Shown here: positions 12,910 to 24,157 of the stretch, piece by piece
Layout of the letters: each line of letters begins with the position of its first letter
How positions within the stretch are numbered: position 1 is the stretch's first letter
NCBI GenBank assembly: GCA_026873275.1
Contig: JANTUC010000002.1
Coordinates: forward strand, 3,323,909 to 3,387,908
Source of the DNA: Pseudopithomyces maydicus
Lineage: Eukaryota > Ascomycota > Dothideomycetes > Pleosporales > Didymosphaeriaceae
Direction: 5' to 3'
DNA: 64,000 nt
Notes under the pieces: generated by a model
Told to the model about the DNA's origin: nothing
Seen by the model: the letters and a program-made list of their open reading frames with translations, nothing else
Databases searched by the model: none
Program-made: the position numbers and the translations under genes

Positions 12910-13836
12910 GTCTTTCAATGTAAAGAAAATCCTAACGATATATCAAATAATCCGTAAATAGATAAGGGTGTCTACTATCCAAAGTGTAGGTACAATAGTT
13001 TGGTAGACTAAGACGCTGATTGTCTAAGATAGTGATTTGCTCAGTAGCAAGAATTAGACATATTAGACGCGAGGCAAAGAGGCGCAGCAAGGCGTACCGA
13101 GGTACGGACAAGTAGTAAATTAATTGGCTTCGCAAAAAATCTGCCTTATGTGGTTAGATCAACTATAATATATGTATCCAATAAGCGAGCGTAGCATTCC
13201 TGCTTCTACGACACCTCTAATGATAAAGACTACTACAAGACAAATGTCGGAATTCGCCATCGCATTTTCAGCTAAACTTAATATAGGTTTTAAAATACCT
13301 AGTAAATTATTTGTAAGTCAATAGGTGTATTTGGGTTTTCTAAATTACCCGATGGTAGAATATTTGTTTATATGATAATTAAAATCCAGAAACACATTTT
13401 CAAACGTTTAGGTTTAAAATTCGTCAATTTTCGTTCGGCTGAAATAATATTGAACGGTTGTTTCGCTTGGAATGGTCAAAAAGGAATTGTGCTGCTGTGA
13501 ACTTATTTGGGTTTTCAAGAAGACCATCCTCAAAGTCGTGACAGGTCGGTACAAGATGTTCTAAATCTTCGCAATTCAATAAACTTTAAAACCCTGTACA
13601 GACATTAGGGCTACTCGTTGTATTCTAACAGAGCTTCATTTATCATCTATTACTTTGACTTGGCGATTTCAGCGAATATATAGTTGTTGGTGTAGGCTCA
13701 AATCTATAGGTGCTGCAGTGATGACAATCCTTACTTTGTAAGCACCATATGATAAATAAGGAAATTTCAACGGAATGGAGAAACCAACTCTGGACACTTA
13801 AAACAACAGTATTGAGAAACAGTCTCAGAATTGTTA
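12910..13836. other. AT-rich gene-free block
   Basis: A long AT-rich stretch without coding signal. The bias to A and T resembles repeat-induced point mutation relics, but no transposon frame can be recognised. It contains the 3' flank of the next gene. Confidence 0.4.
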
Positions 13837-15606
13837 TTATAGGGGTGTAACATGATCTTCTAAACGGAGACCTAGTCTCGTTCGTTCTGAATCGCAAGAT
13901 TCTGTAATCCTTCCCTCTCCCGATGTGCTTTTTCTCACTATTGTCTCCGATCGCTGTTCGCGCTCGGTTGGCAATTGCTCTCCATTCAAGATCTTTCCGT
14001 ATCGAAATTTGTGATCGTAAAATGGTGATAGAACCTCTTCCAGGTCACTATTTCCGCTGTCCCCTTGCAAAATAGGTGCACCAAGAGCTCTGGCTATCTC
14101 AAACGCGTCCAGAGACATGTCGCGGCCAATGTGGTGCCACCCAAAAAGCAGGTAGGCAATTAACAGTGCCTGCAGCGCCATACAAGCGAGGGTGACGCCC
14201 AAGTAAATGAAATGGCTTGAATAAGCACTCGATATCTTGGTCTGGCTCACAGTGATCTCTTGTGGCACCACACTCGAAAGATTGGCCATCGAATTTGCGA
14301 TAACGCTGCGGAACATGAGCTGACGAATCGTATTCACGATATCATTTGTTGGATCGCCCCATGTCATAGTATAGTTGGCATATGTTGACATGTCCGACGT
14401 CAGGTAGTTACCGGCGGCTTGTCCGGTTGTGTTAAAAAGAAGACCGTTAGTCATCGTGGCGATTCGAAGTGCAATACGTGAGCTGTAGAGACCGTCTGCA
14501 ACGAATATTATACCTCCGATCATGCTCTGAAAACCGCCTGCAGCAACGCTCCCTGTGGAATACTCCCCATCCACTGATTTCGTGAACTTTGAGAGGGCTA
14601 TTGTATCGTTTTGCTCCATCTTCCAATCTTCTAATGAAGCGATTCCGTCACTCAACGTAACTAAATAACGAGTTGTGGCCATACGCAGTAGGCAATGCCG
14701 CTCAACCATATTTCCTGCACGTGCTTCATCTGGCTTGTATAGTGCAGTAATATTGATTGCGCTGTATACGGAAACATCGGGCGAACGCGCGAACCCGATC
14801 GTGACGTCGAAGGTCGTAACTTGATTGCTGGAGAAATTCGAGAAGGGACGGGTTTGATCATTGAATCCAGAGGCACCTATGTCCCAAAGGTCGTAAGGGA
14901 TGAGTTGTTGTGTACAGCTTACGTCAAACCCCGGTCCTGGTAGAGTGAATTTGCAAGTGGTGTTTGTTTTGCAGCCTTCCACAGAAAGTCTCACATCCTC
15001 GCGATTTGAGTAAGCACGGCTCACTTTACTGAAAAGTGGTGTGAGAACCTGAGGGTCGGAGCCTCCACCGCTGAAAGCACTGAAGTTTGCCGGTAGTGAC
15101 GCGTTAGAGATATTGACATTCGTATCGAATAACGCAGGTCCATATTGTCTCGCGGTGACAGTAGAGGCCCTCTGGATCAGCGGACCATCGATGATACTCA
15201 CAACAAGTGAGATCACTGCTGCTATGACAAACTTGTCCAGAGCGAGGTTTCGTTGAAAGATGGCAGAGGCACTGCGCTGAACGTCTAAATCGAACTTGAG
15301 CTTACGCAATTGTGCCCCTTCGAGGGCCTGTGTCCACCATGAGATCTCATATCCCTTACTGAGTGCAATGGTAAGCGATAAATTCGCGATACTGGTAACG
15401 AGTGACAAAAGAACAGATACAGGTACAACTCCCGAAGGATGGGGCCATGCTGCAATCTCTTTGCCGTCTGAGTTCAACAGGATGGCGACCAGCGCTACGC
15501 AACAAACTAGGAAGCTGAAAATGCTGGCAATCGCGATCCAAGGAACGTGAGTCCAGAATCCTGGTCTCCAATCTATCCTGGGATTAACAGCCTGCGACCG
15601 TGCCAT
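13837..15606 (-). CDS. Single-exon DUF3176-like membrane glycoprotein
   Basis: An uninterrupted frame of 589 residues from an ATG at 15606. The layout mirrors the other DUF3176-type gene: two N-terminal helices (IAIASIFSFLVCCVALVAIL and a second around VPVSVLLSLVTSIANLSL), a KGYEISWW loop, a third helix (FVIAAVISLVVSII), then a roughly 350-residue ectodomain rich in NxS/T sequons with several Cys. One final helix (YLGVTLACMALQALLIAYLL) and a cytosolic tail end the protein. No enzyme motif was found. It is head-on to the gene at 9714, with the small Cys-rich gene between them. Family placement rests on architecture rather than on a confirmed motif. Confidence 0.72.
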   Translation of the reverse strand: MARSQAVNPRIDWRPGFWTHVPWIAIASIFSFLVCCVALVAILLNSDGKEIAAWPHPSGVVPVSVLLSLVTSIANLSLTIALSKGYEISWWTQALEGAQLRKLKFDLDVQRSASAIFQRNLALDKFVIAAVISLVVSIIDGPLIQRASTVTARQYGPALFDTNVNISNASLPANFSAFSGGGSDPQVLTPLFSKVSRAYSNREDVRLSVEGCKTNTTCKFTLPGPGFDVSCTQQLIPYDLWDIGASGFNDQTRPFSNFSSNQVTTFDVTIGFARSPDVSVYSAINITALYKPDEARAGNMVERHCLLRMATTRYLVTLSDGIASLEDWKMEQNDTIALSKFTKSVDGEYSTGSVAAGGFQSMIGGIIFVADGLYSSRIALRIATMTNGLLFNTTGQAAGNYLTSDMSTYANYTMTWGDPTNDIVNTIRQLMFRSVIANSMANLSSVVPQEITVSQTKISSAYSSHFIYLGVTLACMALQALLIAYLLFGWHHIGRDMSLDAFEIARALGAPILQGDSGNSDLEEVLSPFYDHKFRYGKILNGEQLPTEREQRSETIVRKSTSGEGRITESCDSERTRLGLRLEDHVTPL

Positions 15607-16582
15607 TGGGACCTGGTGAAAGAGTTCATAAAATAATATTTAGACAGGAATTCCTTAAAGTGGAGTGCCACGCGATAACTAGCCTTATTGTACCAAGATA
15701 AAAAGAGCGGAAATTAATATTTGCACCTTCGCTTGTATCATCCCACACTAACCTACTGCGGCTCACTGATAGGCGATCTGAGGAGCGTGAATTTGGGGGC
15801 TAAATCTTTGCAGGGAATTGTTCGGCTCTAAATACGGAATCTTGCCTTACTCTATGCTTGTTAGAAGAATCAGAGCTTTATGGGCCAAAACTCTGGAACC
15901 TGTTGTTATGATTGAACTCAAATAAAATAATCGATGTCCATATCAACTGACATAACTTTGGGCTAGAATTATGTTTTCCTTTAACACATCATATTGCCAC
16001 TGCTTCCTGCTTTAGGCTGACCTTGTTCATTGGCATGTTTTGTACGTTCTGCTTTTCATGCAGACTAATTCATAGCCGGCTGGCTTTATGAAACCCATGG
16101 ACAACAATTGTCTACGCTCTATTGATACTTGATTGGATACCATCTCTATAAAACTGGGGCATTGTTTACTGGGCAGAAAGAATCCCGACTTAGAAATCCT
16201 TGTTCTTTGGGCACATAGCTGCGCGATACGCCCAGGTAACAGGGCTGTGTTTATCATATCCGCAGTCATCCTATCCGTACTCGTATATGTTGGTTGTGCA
16301 ATACTGGGAAACGCGAAGCGAGTATACGAAGAGTGCTGCTATTGATTGGACTGTCGAGGCTTGGCTTGTGGGAAGGGCTCAAGTCAGCGCTCGTATTCGT
16401 CTGCACAGCCCAGAACTAGGTCTACTTTATGACGATCCCAAGTCATATGTTCTAGATAGAACGCCAACAAACGCTGAGTCTATCTATGTATATATGAGCC
16501 AGGAAATCTGCATGTAGGGACCTGAATATGCTAGTCGCATTGGACAAAGAACTTACAGTCAAAAGAATTAGCCGTCATCAAC
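15607..16582. other. Intergenic, divergent promoters
   Basis: The stretch lies between the DUF3176-like gene and the GRF zinc-finger gene. ORFs of 70-105 codons are present but none has a signature or splice support. Confidence 0.35.
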
Positions 16583-17227
16583 ATGCAAACACCCGGAACA
16601 AATCGATCTAGCAAATTCCTGGGAGGTACATTCAGAAATGGGCGGTGGTATTGCATGTGTAACGAGGAGACAAAGTACGTGCAGACAAAAAATGGCCCAA
16701 ACAGAGATAAGGCTTGTAAGTGATAAAAATAGTGGCATTTTACTCAAAACTAAACGTATCTAACAACGCTAGTTTACAAATGCCCCGAGGAGCCAATGTG
16801 CGGGTTCTGGCTTTGGGTAGAACATGAACCTGAAGCTAAGAGACGCCTGGCTGCTTCGCTCTCGCCTGAACCCTCCACACCATCGAGGCCGCGTCAAAGT
16901 ATTGAATCGCGCCCGCAGGGCACCCCTCCAGTCGCTTCACAAAGCGTATTGAGCTCATATGCAAACACTCCATCGTCAACGAATCGAATTCTCAAAAGTA
17001 CTAGAGAAGAGACACCGACTTCGGGCAGGACAAATCGAGGATACGCCAGTTCTTTAGCTTTAGGTGAAGATGATGAGCTGGCGACGATACTCTTGGAGCT
17101 TCTTGAGGACTTCAAAGTTCAGCTCACGTCGAGACAGAAGCGGAAAATACAGGTTGTAATCGAAGACTATATGGAGGACATGATAAAGGTACCACCTGAG
17201 GATGAAGATGATTACTACGTACATTAG
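16583..17227 (+). CDS. GRF-type zinc-finger protein
   Basis: Two exons, 16583-16715 and 16773-17227, give 195 residues. The N-terminus is a GRF zinc finger: GRWYCMC supplies Cys24 and Cys26, then KNGPNRDKAFYKC supplies Cys48, and PMCGFWLW supplies Cys54 with its aromatic cluster. GRF fingers bind single-stranded nucleic acid and occur in topoisomerase 3, APE2 and NEIL3 as accessory modules. Here the finger stands alone, followed by a Ser/Pro/Thr-rich linker and a C-terminal helix-forming segment with a highly acidic end (PPEDEDD). No nuclease or helicase domain is attached. The role is unknown; nucleic-acid binding is inferred from the finger. Confidence 0.82.
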
Positions 17228-17543
17228 AATGGACGCAGAAACTCTTAGACACTTCATGTGCGCTCCGTACATGATTACAATTCTCATATTTTATAAATTC
17301 GACCAATTCCCATTATGCTTATTACGCCAATATTACCAGTAGTGGTTTCACGTTTTGATTTTTGCTTTGAAAATAGGAAATAATTAGAATTTATTTGATC
17401 TCTAGAAGTAGACTCAGGCTGAGGGATGTGCCTTGAAACAATATGCCTCTATTTACGTGTTTGCCTCTATTACAAAACTAATTTCAAGAAGCCCTTGATG
17501 TACGTGACGGTCAAATTCATCATTTGGTGTCCTTCAATGGCAC
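17228..17543. other. Short convergent intergenic region
   Basis: AT-rich sequence between two 3' ends; no gene seen. Confidence 0.4.
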
Positions 17544-18542
17544 CTAAAGCCTGCTGAACCTGGGGGGCAGACTTGCTTGGATACCAATTTCTGACGCGAT
17601 GAGCGGCAGATCAGAGAAGCTATAATGTGCTGCACCCTTCACCTCTACCTCTTTTTTCCAGCCAGTTAGATGTGGCCAAATTTGCTTCCAAGATGGATCT
17701 GTTGCTTGCGTCTTGTTCTCGTGACCAATCAGCATGAATGGTCGCTTTAGCCCTGTCTGCAGTACGGAGCCGAACATCGTTCCATCGATATTCAAACCAC
17801 CTCGAATAAACGACATTTGTTGCATTGCGGAGGCTGTCGCTGCTCCTCCGAAGGAATGTCCGAACACAACAGTTTTCGGCAACGTACGGGCGTGGCGGTG
17901 CATAGGGAATAGCTTTGCACGGACGGAAGGTCTGGCTAGTTGTTGATACAGGAAAGCGATGTCTTTCACTCTTGTGGCAAGTGCATCCTCGATTTTCGAA
18001 TCTTCAATCTCGACACCCAGGATAGAAGTTCCATCAGGAAACTCGACGATGTCGGCATCGTATGGATGATCAATCGATATGACCAGATATCCTGCTGCCG
18101 CGATATTCTGAAGGAGACTGTTGTATATCATTCGAGATGTGGCCAGCGCGCCGGAAAACACTACAAGAGGCGGAGCCTGGGGGATACATTTCTTCGAATG
18201 GCTACTTGTTTGGCAAGCCTTAAGGTTCAAGGATTTGAATGTGCCGTTCGGAAGACCATAGTTGGCGTATTTTGCATCCTGGAATTTGGCCGTAGTGGGT
18301 GGCATGTACGCAATCTCATGTTCGTGCCGACAATTCGATACGGGTGAGAATCCAGATATCACGATTGATCGTTCTCGGCCATCGTTCGCAAATGGATCAT
18401 GCCTTTTTAGGTCGGTTAAAGCCATAGAGGTGATGACTACACCAGTAGATTTAGGGCCATCAATCGGCAGTGTAGTTTTTGAACTCGCGAAGGCTAAGCA
18501 ATAACCAAGCGATAGAAAAAGAAGGAGGGAGCGTGGTGCCAT
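17544..18542 (-). CDS. Secreted alpha/beta hydrolase, PAF-acetylhydrolase-like
   Basis: A single exon of 332 residues. The first 20 residues form a signal peptide (MAPRSLLLFLSLGYCLAFAS). The nucleophile elbow is GHSFGG at 228-233 with Ser230; a likely Asp lies in NIDG (253) and a likely His in GAAHYS (306), completing the triad in the expected order. PPLVVFSGAL and VISIDHPYDAD are typical of the platelet-activating-factor acetylhydrolase isoform II family. Fungal members are secreted lipases or esterases of unknown natural substrate. The gene is divergent from a Zn2Cys6 regulator across about 630 bases, which makes co-regulation plausible but unproven. Confidence 0.85.
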   Translation of the reverse strand: MAPRSLLLFLSLGYCLAFASSKTTLPIDGPKSTGVVITSMALTDLKRHDPFANDGRERSIVISGFSPVSNCRHEHEIAYMPPTTAKFQDAKYANYGLPNGTFKSLNLKACQTSSHSKKCIPQAPPLVVFSGALATSRMIYNSLLQNIAAAGYLVISIDHPYDADIVEFPDGTSILGVEIEDSKIEDALATRVKDIAFLYQQLARPSVRAKLFPMHRHARTLPKTVVFGHSFGGAATASAMQQMSFIRGGLNIDGTMFGSVLQTGLKRPFMLIGHENKTQATDPSWKQIWPHLTGWKKEVEVKGAAHYSFSDLPLIASEIGIQASLPPRFSRL

Positions 18543-19170
18543 ATTCTTGATCAGGAATATAAAATGATTGCAGTAAAGAGATCTAGTTTGTCAATCTTGG
18601 AGAAGGGCTGTTATTTCGCTACATATTCCATGGAGAAGACTCTTATATAGAGGAGCACTGCAATTACATCAAGCTAGACATTTTGGGCACAGCTTCCATA
18701 AACACACGCCCTACAGATTCATAGAGCTCAGCGCGCTCAATCATTTCCATAAAATGCTAAGTGCTTCGAATTGGACAGACTTGATACCGAATCGGGTCCA
18801 CACTGCCGCTAACGATGTTCTAGGCACACTTACACCCACCTTACCGAATGTGCTTTAGCTGCGCTCTATCGGTTCCTAAAAGGGTTAACTTCGTCCTCGT
18901 ATTCAGTGACTCGCAACCCAAACACCACGAGGCAACTTCCGTGCCAACCTTTCACTTTTCCAGATATGCCAGATCGCGCAAAGAATACCTAAATTAGGAG
19001 TTTTCCTTGTGTGCCTCGGCTGAGCACTGCTAGATCCACATCTCAGACCGGTCTTTTCGCACCTGCATTATGAACACTCATCCCTCTAGTGCGCGCAGTA
19101 TCACTTCTGAAAGCATACCTTGGCGCCAACCACTTCAGCATCATACTTTCATCTGACATTGGGATTCCAC
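18543..19170. promoter_or_regulatory. Divergent promoter region of hydrolase and Zn2Cys6 regulator
   Basis: No gene is seen. It must contain the start regions of both flanking genes. I did not find a convincing inverted CGG pair, the usual Zn2Cys6 binding site. Confidence 0.4.
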
Positions 19171-20668
19171 ATGCAGCTGGCTATCGGGCCTTACGATGGG
19201 CGGAAAGCGCGGAGAAAAAGATGCAATGCTTGTGTTAAGCGCAAAATCAAGGCCAGTGTGTCCTTTTCAGCCGTCGCTCTATCACTAACGGGGATCAGTG
19301 CGATGGAGGTATACCTTGCGAGCGCTGTCGGCGAACAAAACAGGCTTGCGAATTCCCTACTCGAACGAATAGCTTCACGCCGGTATTCGTTAGCGGAACA
19401 GCTAAAAGCGTTGTCCAGAAACGGAAAATTAATTCCACACAAGCGGAAATGGCCTGGCTCCCTTTCACGCCATCGCCCAGTCCAGACTTATACGACAGCA
19501 GTATCCTCTACTTCTTTATATCTTTTCTTACGATGAACAATCTGTCAAGCGATCGCTTGCCCGTGGCTGGTGACCTGCTCGACCTCATGCATGAAGCCCC
19601 TGCCTTGAGGAACGCCATATCCGCCGTGTCAGTGCAGCATAGAATCCAGCAGACATCCCCATTAACATCTTTGGACAAATTCGAGGCGTTGCAGTCTTAC
19701 AGCCAATCGGTTAGCTACATCAACAGCCTCATTGCGTCAGATAGCTTTGCGCAGGATCCTTCGGCGCTATGGACCACTTTCGTCCTAGGACTTTTCGAGG
19801 TAAAAAAACAACAACATTTTTCGAGCATTCATTGACTATAATAAAGCTCATCCATGACTCTACTGGGACAATGTGGCTTTCGCACTTTTTGCACGGAACA
19901 TGTGCTATGCTGAAAGTCTTGACTCCTGGTTGCTTGACGACTTGCACACGGAAGCGCCGTTTCTTTCTCAACATGCGCATATTTGAGATCACCCGCTCGC
20001 TAATATACTCTTCTCCCAGCTTTCTCTGGGATGCAGAGTGGACGACAACCATAGCACAATTATGGGAGAACGAAAACTGTGTAATATGGCATCCGAAAGA
20101 GGCTCTACTCGACCTTCTACCAAGCTTCTCAGAATTGAGCATCCGTGCACTTCACTTTGCTTTATATGATAAAGAGCAATCAATCGAGATGATGAGATGC
20201 CTTGCTGAAGAAGGTTTCATTTTGCAAGCGAGATTGGAAAAATGGCTACAGGAGACACAGCTTTGGGAAATTGCCTCTCGCAAGGACAACATGGCTCCTG
20301 CTTCTGGAACTCATCTCGATGCGGAACTCATGGTGAGCTACGTTTACTATCACGCCATCAGCATCTATCTGTCGGGGACATTCGACTATCATAAGCAATG
20401 GACTGGTCCAGATGGACCTCCTGCGCCGATAATGACCCCGAAGGCTGTTAAATGGCACGTAAATCGCATCCTTGATCTTAGTCATTGTTTACTAGCTTGC
20501 GGTGTCGCGGGCATTTTCTTGTTCTTCCCTCTTAGAGTTGCAGGCGCTAGGGCGGTTGATACACTTGTGCGCGAGGACATTTTGAACCTTTTTAGGCTAA
20601 CTTCACAGCGAGGATTCGTTGTGTCCGAAGCTTTAGTCAGTGATTTACTAGAACTTTGGTACAAGTAA
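19171..20668 (+). CDS. Zn2Cys6 transcription factor
   Basis: Three exons (19171-19251, 19299-19799, 19847-20668) give 467 residues. The zinc cluster is CX2CX6CX5CX2CX6C with Cys at 18, 21, 28, 34, 37 and 44 and is split by the first intron, right before the third Cys. To keep the cluster intact that intron must start with GC (AAG|GCCAGT) and end in AG, with CTAAC just upstream of the acceptor. The rest matches the fungal-specific regulatory domain, for example STGTMWLSHFLHGTCAML. The stop at 20668 overlaps a possible donor (GTAAGG), so a further exon cannot be excluded. The target is unknown; the divergent secreted hydrolase is the nearest candidate. Confidence 0.82.
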
Positions 20669-20772
20669 GGAAGGTATTGAAGGAACTAAGAAAGAGCGGT
20701 CATGAAACGTGCGTTCTAAATGAGCTAGTAGAATTATGTTGGGGAGCTCATTACATGGAATATGTGTGTTGT

Positions 20773-22107
20773 TCAAACAGTAGTTGTTCTTTCGTTCGTC
20801 ATAATCTCGGTCATCCCATGCCCTGCCTCAACCTCGACTACGTTGCTTAGCATATCAGCCTCCACTGGCTGATATGGAACCAGGAGCTCGTGAATTTCTA
20901 CTCCCTGTGCCTCGGTCACTTGATGCTCTTTTTTCATCGATTCTCCATCTAATTCTGGCTTGCCACCGTTCTCCTCCCTCTGCAAAGTTTTCTTCTTCCG
21001 TCGCTTTTGCAGCACAAGAACCAAATTAGCAATGAGAAGAATCGCACATCCAACTGATAATCCTACGGTTAGGGCTATGTGGAGCGACGTCACGCGACTC
21101 CCAGTTGATGAAGTTGTTCTAATCGGCGCGTCTGTCATTTTGACAATGATGGGTTCCAATTGTAGGAGGTTGACTGACAGGGCTGGGGACCCTGTGATGA
21201 GTGTCAGGGCCAAGGTTGAGAATGGACCGTTTGTGAGCAATCCCCCGAATAATCTTTGTTTACATGCGTTAGCGAGTGTAGCTTAGGCTTGCGAATTATC
21301 GCGTGTGTATATAACATGTAAGATGTCTCGAGGCTATACTTACAACACAATGCGGCAGGTACGTCGCTAAACTCTACAGCCATTGTTGCGGTTGTATAGA
21401 GGGTGTCCGATTGTTTCGTCGACATGAGCGATGTTTGTGACTCATTTGCGCTGTGCCTCGTTATTTAGTCATTCATACCATTGTGTCTGATATTATACGT
21501 ACTACGGACGGGAGGATGACCAACTACTAGCTGATGTCACAACGGTATTCATTGCGGTATTCAATGCAGTATGCCCATCCGGGTACTCTACCCCCAGATA
21601 TCGAGGAGAGCAGGATCTGGGACCAGGAAGACATTTCTCCAGACTCGAAGGTATCATGATCATCTCGTATGGGTCACCAATCCACTCCTCGCCAAATAAA
21701 TAGGTATACGTCCATAGATCGTATGGTTGAATATGTGCTTCAATTGTGCGAATAGAGAGATTGGTCCTCGCACCATTTTTCCTGGTCTTGAATTCTGATC
21801 GTCCGTTGGAGCATTTGGTTTCCATCAGTGTAATATCGGTATCGATCGCTGATCCAAACATATACTTAGTTGCATTCGCAGGAACCGGATCCACAACCCA
21901 GCAGGCATGTGTATCGAATGTAAAGTCTGACTGAAGCGTACGTTCGCTCAGATGTGGTGCTACTGTAATTCTGCTAGGATGTGACGTTAGAGTGCGTTTG
22001 TGGGGGGTTTCGTCGTCGGGGACGCCATGTTTGACAACCAGTATTGGCCTGCCACCCGAGTGGAAATACGAGAAGAGCCCACCTCTTATTGAATCCTCAC
22101 CTGGCAT
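20773..22107 (-). CDS. Single-pass membrane protein, family copy B
   Basis: Three exons on the minus strand (22107-21503, 21450-21344, 21281-20773) give 406 residues. It is a paralogue of the gene at 36292-37845: same exon number and phases, and the middle exon is exactly 107 bases in both. The ectodomain shares FTFDTHACW, then CLPGPRSC and GHTALN. A membrane helix (LHIALTVGLSVGCAILLIAN) is followed by a basic stop-transfer, GGKPELDGE, and a tail with PVEADMLSNVVEVEAGHG. Copy B lacks Cys that copy A has (the QCPSGH and YCCPE positions read EYPDGH and WSSSRP). No signal peptide is evident. The role is unknown; the layout suggests a cell-surface sensor or wall-associated protein. Confidence 0.78.
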
Positions 22108-22476
22108 GTTTGCCTTATTTACTCGTCCTGCTGGTGCGCTGATAAGAATTGCCTACATGTGTTAGTTTGCATGAAGCCCAGCCAATAGGAATCGACGAGC
22201 ACGACCGGAGATGGATTTCCCGCCCCCAAAAAGGATAACAAATGTTCAATGGAGAAATGTATAATAAAGATGAAACCATACAAGCACAAGGACATGAACC
22301 TTGACAGGGTTCCCCGCCCCGGTGTTCTGAAAACCTCACACGAATCTACATCCAGGTATACAAAAGCGGGCAAGTGAATAAAAACAGACAAGGAAAAACG
22401 CAAAACACAGAAGCACCCACAACCCGTTGAATTGAGAAGTTACACGTATCTTGCCATGCCTCATACAACCCCAAGC
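22108..22476. other. Intergenic spacer
   Basis: Separates copy B and the F-box gene, both on the minus strand. No gene seen. Confidence 0.35.
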
Positions 22477-24157
22477 CTACTCAGGCCTTCTCCGATCCCC
22501 CAAAAAATGCGGATTCAACCGCCCCAGCCCCTCACTCTCCACCTCCAACGCCTCGCTCTGCGCCGACCTCTTCGGCATCGGATCCCGATTCCTGTACCCC
22601 GGCCCCCACGCCCAGTCCCTAACCCTACACTCCACCCCCTTAGAACATCCTCCCTGGTTTCCAACTCAAACGCCATCAAAGCATCCGGCCCCGGCTGCTC
22701 AAACGACCACTCGTCATCCAGCCCCAAGCGCCGTAAGCGCTCCGCAGCACCCTCGCCGGTGCGCACGCGGGCGCCAGGCTCGAGGCCGGGCGTGGAGCAG
22801 ACGACGTAGCCGAAGATCTTGGGGATCTCGGCGGTCATGTCTTCGTAGATGTTGCTGATGCGGAGGTAGGTGAAGTTCGAGGAGGGGGATGTCACGTGGG
22901 AGAAGATTTGGGTCCAGGCGTGGCCGGGGCGGGCGTGTAGGGTGACGTCGCGGACGTGGAGGGAGCGGAGGTGGGGGCTGTTTTGGAGGAGGGTGAGGAG
23001 GGTGTCGGCGGAGAGGTAGGCGGCTGTTAGGGTGAGGCTGCGGAGGGAGGGGAGGGGGATGCGGGATAGGTCGGCGAAGAGGGTGGCGCGGACGGCGTCG
23101 TGCTCGTCGAAGGTGGCGTAGCAGGTTTTGATGAGGTGGCTGCGGATGGAGAGGTGCTCCAGATGGGTGTTAGCGTTTAAGAAAGCTATTAGTCCGGTGT
23201 TGTTGTCTGGGGACTTGAGGAGAGCTCGTTGGGCGTCCCTATACGTGTCGTCTTGCCTGCCGTATGAACCTCGTGGAGGGATCACTGCGTCTCTATCGAC
23301 AAAGTACATTATCTCAAAGCCACCGGGGGAAGCATGCGTGTACTAATGCTCAACGATAGGGATTTCATCCCGTGGAGATTCTTGAAATTGACGTCTTTCT
23401 GCAGCGTTGTAAAAGCGAGGGTTTGTACCGCACAACCATTGGTGCCGGTGAAGACGTTCAGATGCTCGATGGTTATACCGCTGCGCTCCCATGCTTGCAG
23501 AGCGCATGATAAAATTTGCTCTGCACGAGGAACAAACTGAACATGGCGAGCACTCACCCGGGGTGGCAGGGAGGTAGTCTTCTCTCTGCGCACCACCAGA
23601 TGGAGCGTGAGACTCTTGAGCCGTCCCGCTTGACAGCAAGCCGCAATGGTTTGGAACAGTGTTGCCAGCGCAATCACGTCGAGGCCAGCTTGTCGTTCCG
23701 CTTCGTCAGTGTCGATCTGCCTCTTAAATTCCGACAATTGTGATTTAGCGTCATCGATTTCCGATGGTGACGCCAGAGTTTCTTCCGCCTTGAACCTCCT
23801 TACATATTCGTTTCTGTATTCTCGCAGGCCCCACGGGTCTTCCAAGTCCGCTGGCTTAGTGCCCTCACGAATAATACGCTCTAGGCCTGCTGTTACAAGT
23901 AGCACGCCCGTTACCGTCAAATGCTCCAAGTATCTATGCAGACCAGGTCCGCGCAACTTCGTTTCCAGCTCTTCGACAGTTGCCTTCCATAGTTCGATGT
24001 TTTTATGTGAGCAAAAGCTTCTGAAGCGGCTGGTCTCTGTGACCTTGAAGTTGACGTCTCGGCAGACGAATCGCAAGCTGCAAAGATCGGAAAGATGCAG
24101 GTGTGCAGCAACTGATTCGACAAGCTCGGCAGGGAGGTGCGCAAAGGATGTTCTCAT
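22477..24157 (-). CDS. F-box protein with leucine-rich-type region, two one-base shifts
   Basis: The N-terminus is an F-box (LPAELVESVAAHLHL, then SLRFVCRDV), the Skp1-binding module of SCF ubiquitin ligases. Downstream, hydrophobic repeats such as LRSLTLTAAYLS and LEHLSIRSHL look like leucine-rich repeats that would bind substrate. The frame breaks twice. At the G5 run 23325-23329 it passes from MLPP to GGFEIMYFVDRD; at the C5 run 22635-22639 it passes to a C-terminal part with RDWAWGPGYRNRDPMPKR. Adding one base at each run makes one continuous frame of 560 codons ending at 22477. Without this the second half ends in an Arg/Gly-rich frame of poor quality. Sequence error and pseudogene remain the two explanations. 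The start at 24157 is the first ATG before the F-box. Confidence 0.7.

Noticed and set aside
22621..22633. CCCTAACCCTA, an apparent internal telomere word
   Set aside because: Only two units inside the F-box coding region; chance or codon-driven.
22432..22858. Two plus-strand ORFs of 125-135 codons
   Set aside because: Antisense to the C-terminal half of the F-box gene; Pro/Arg/Ser-rich composition comes from the opposite frame.
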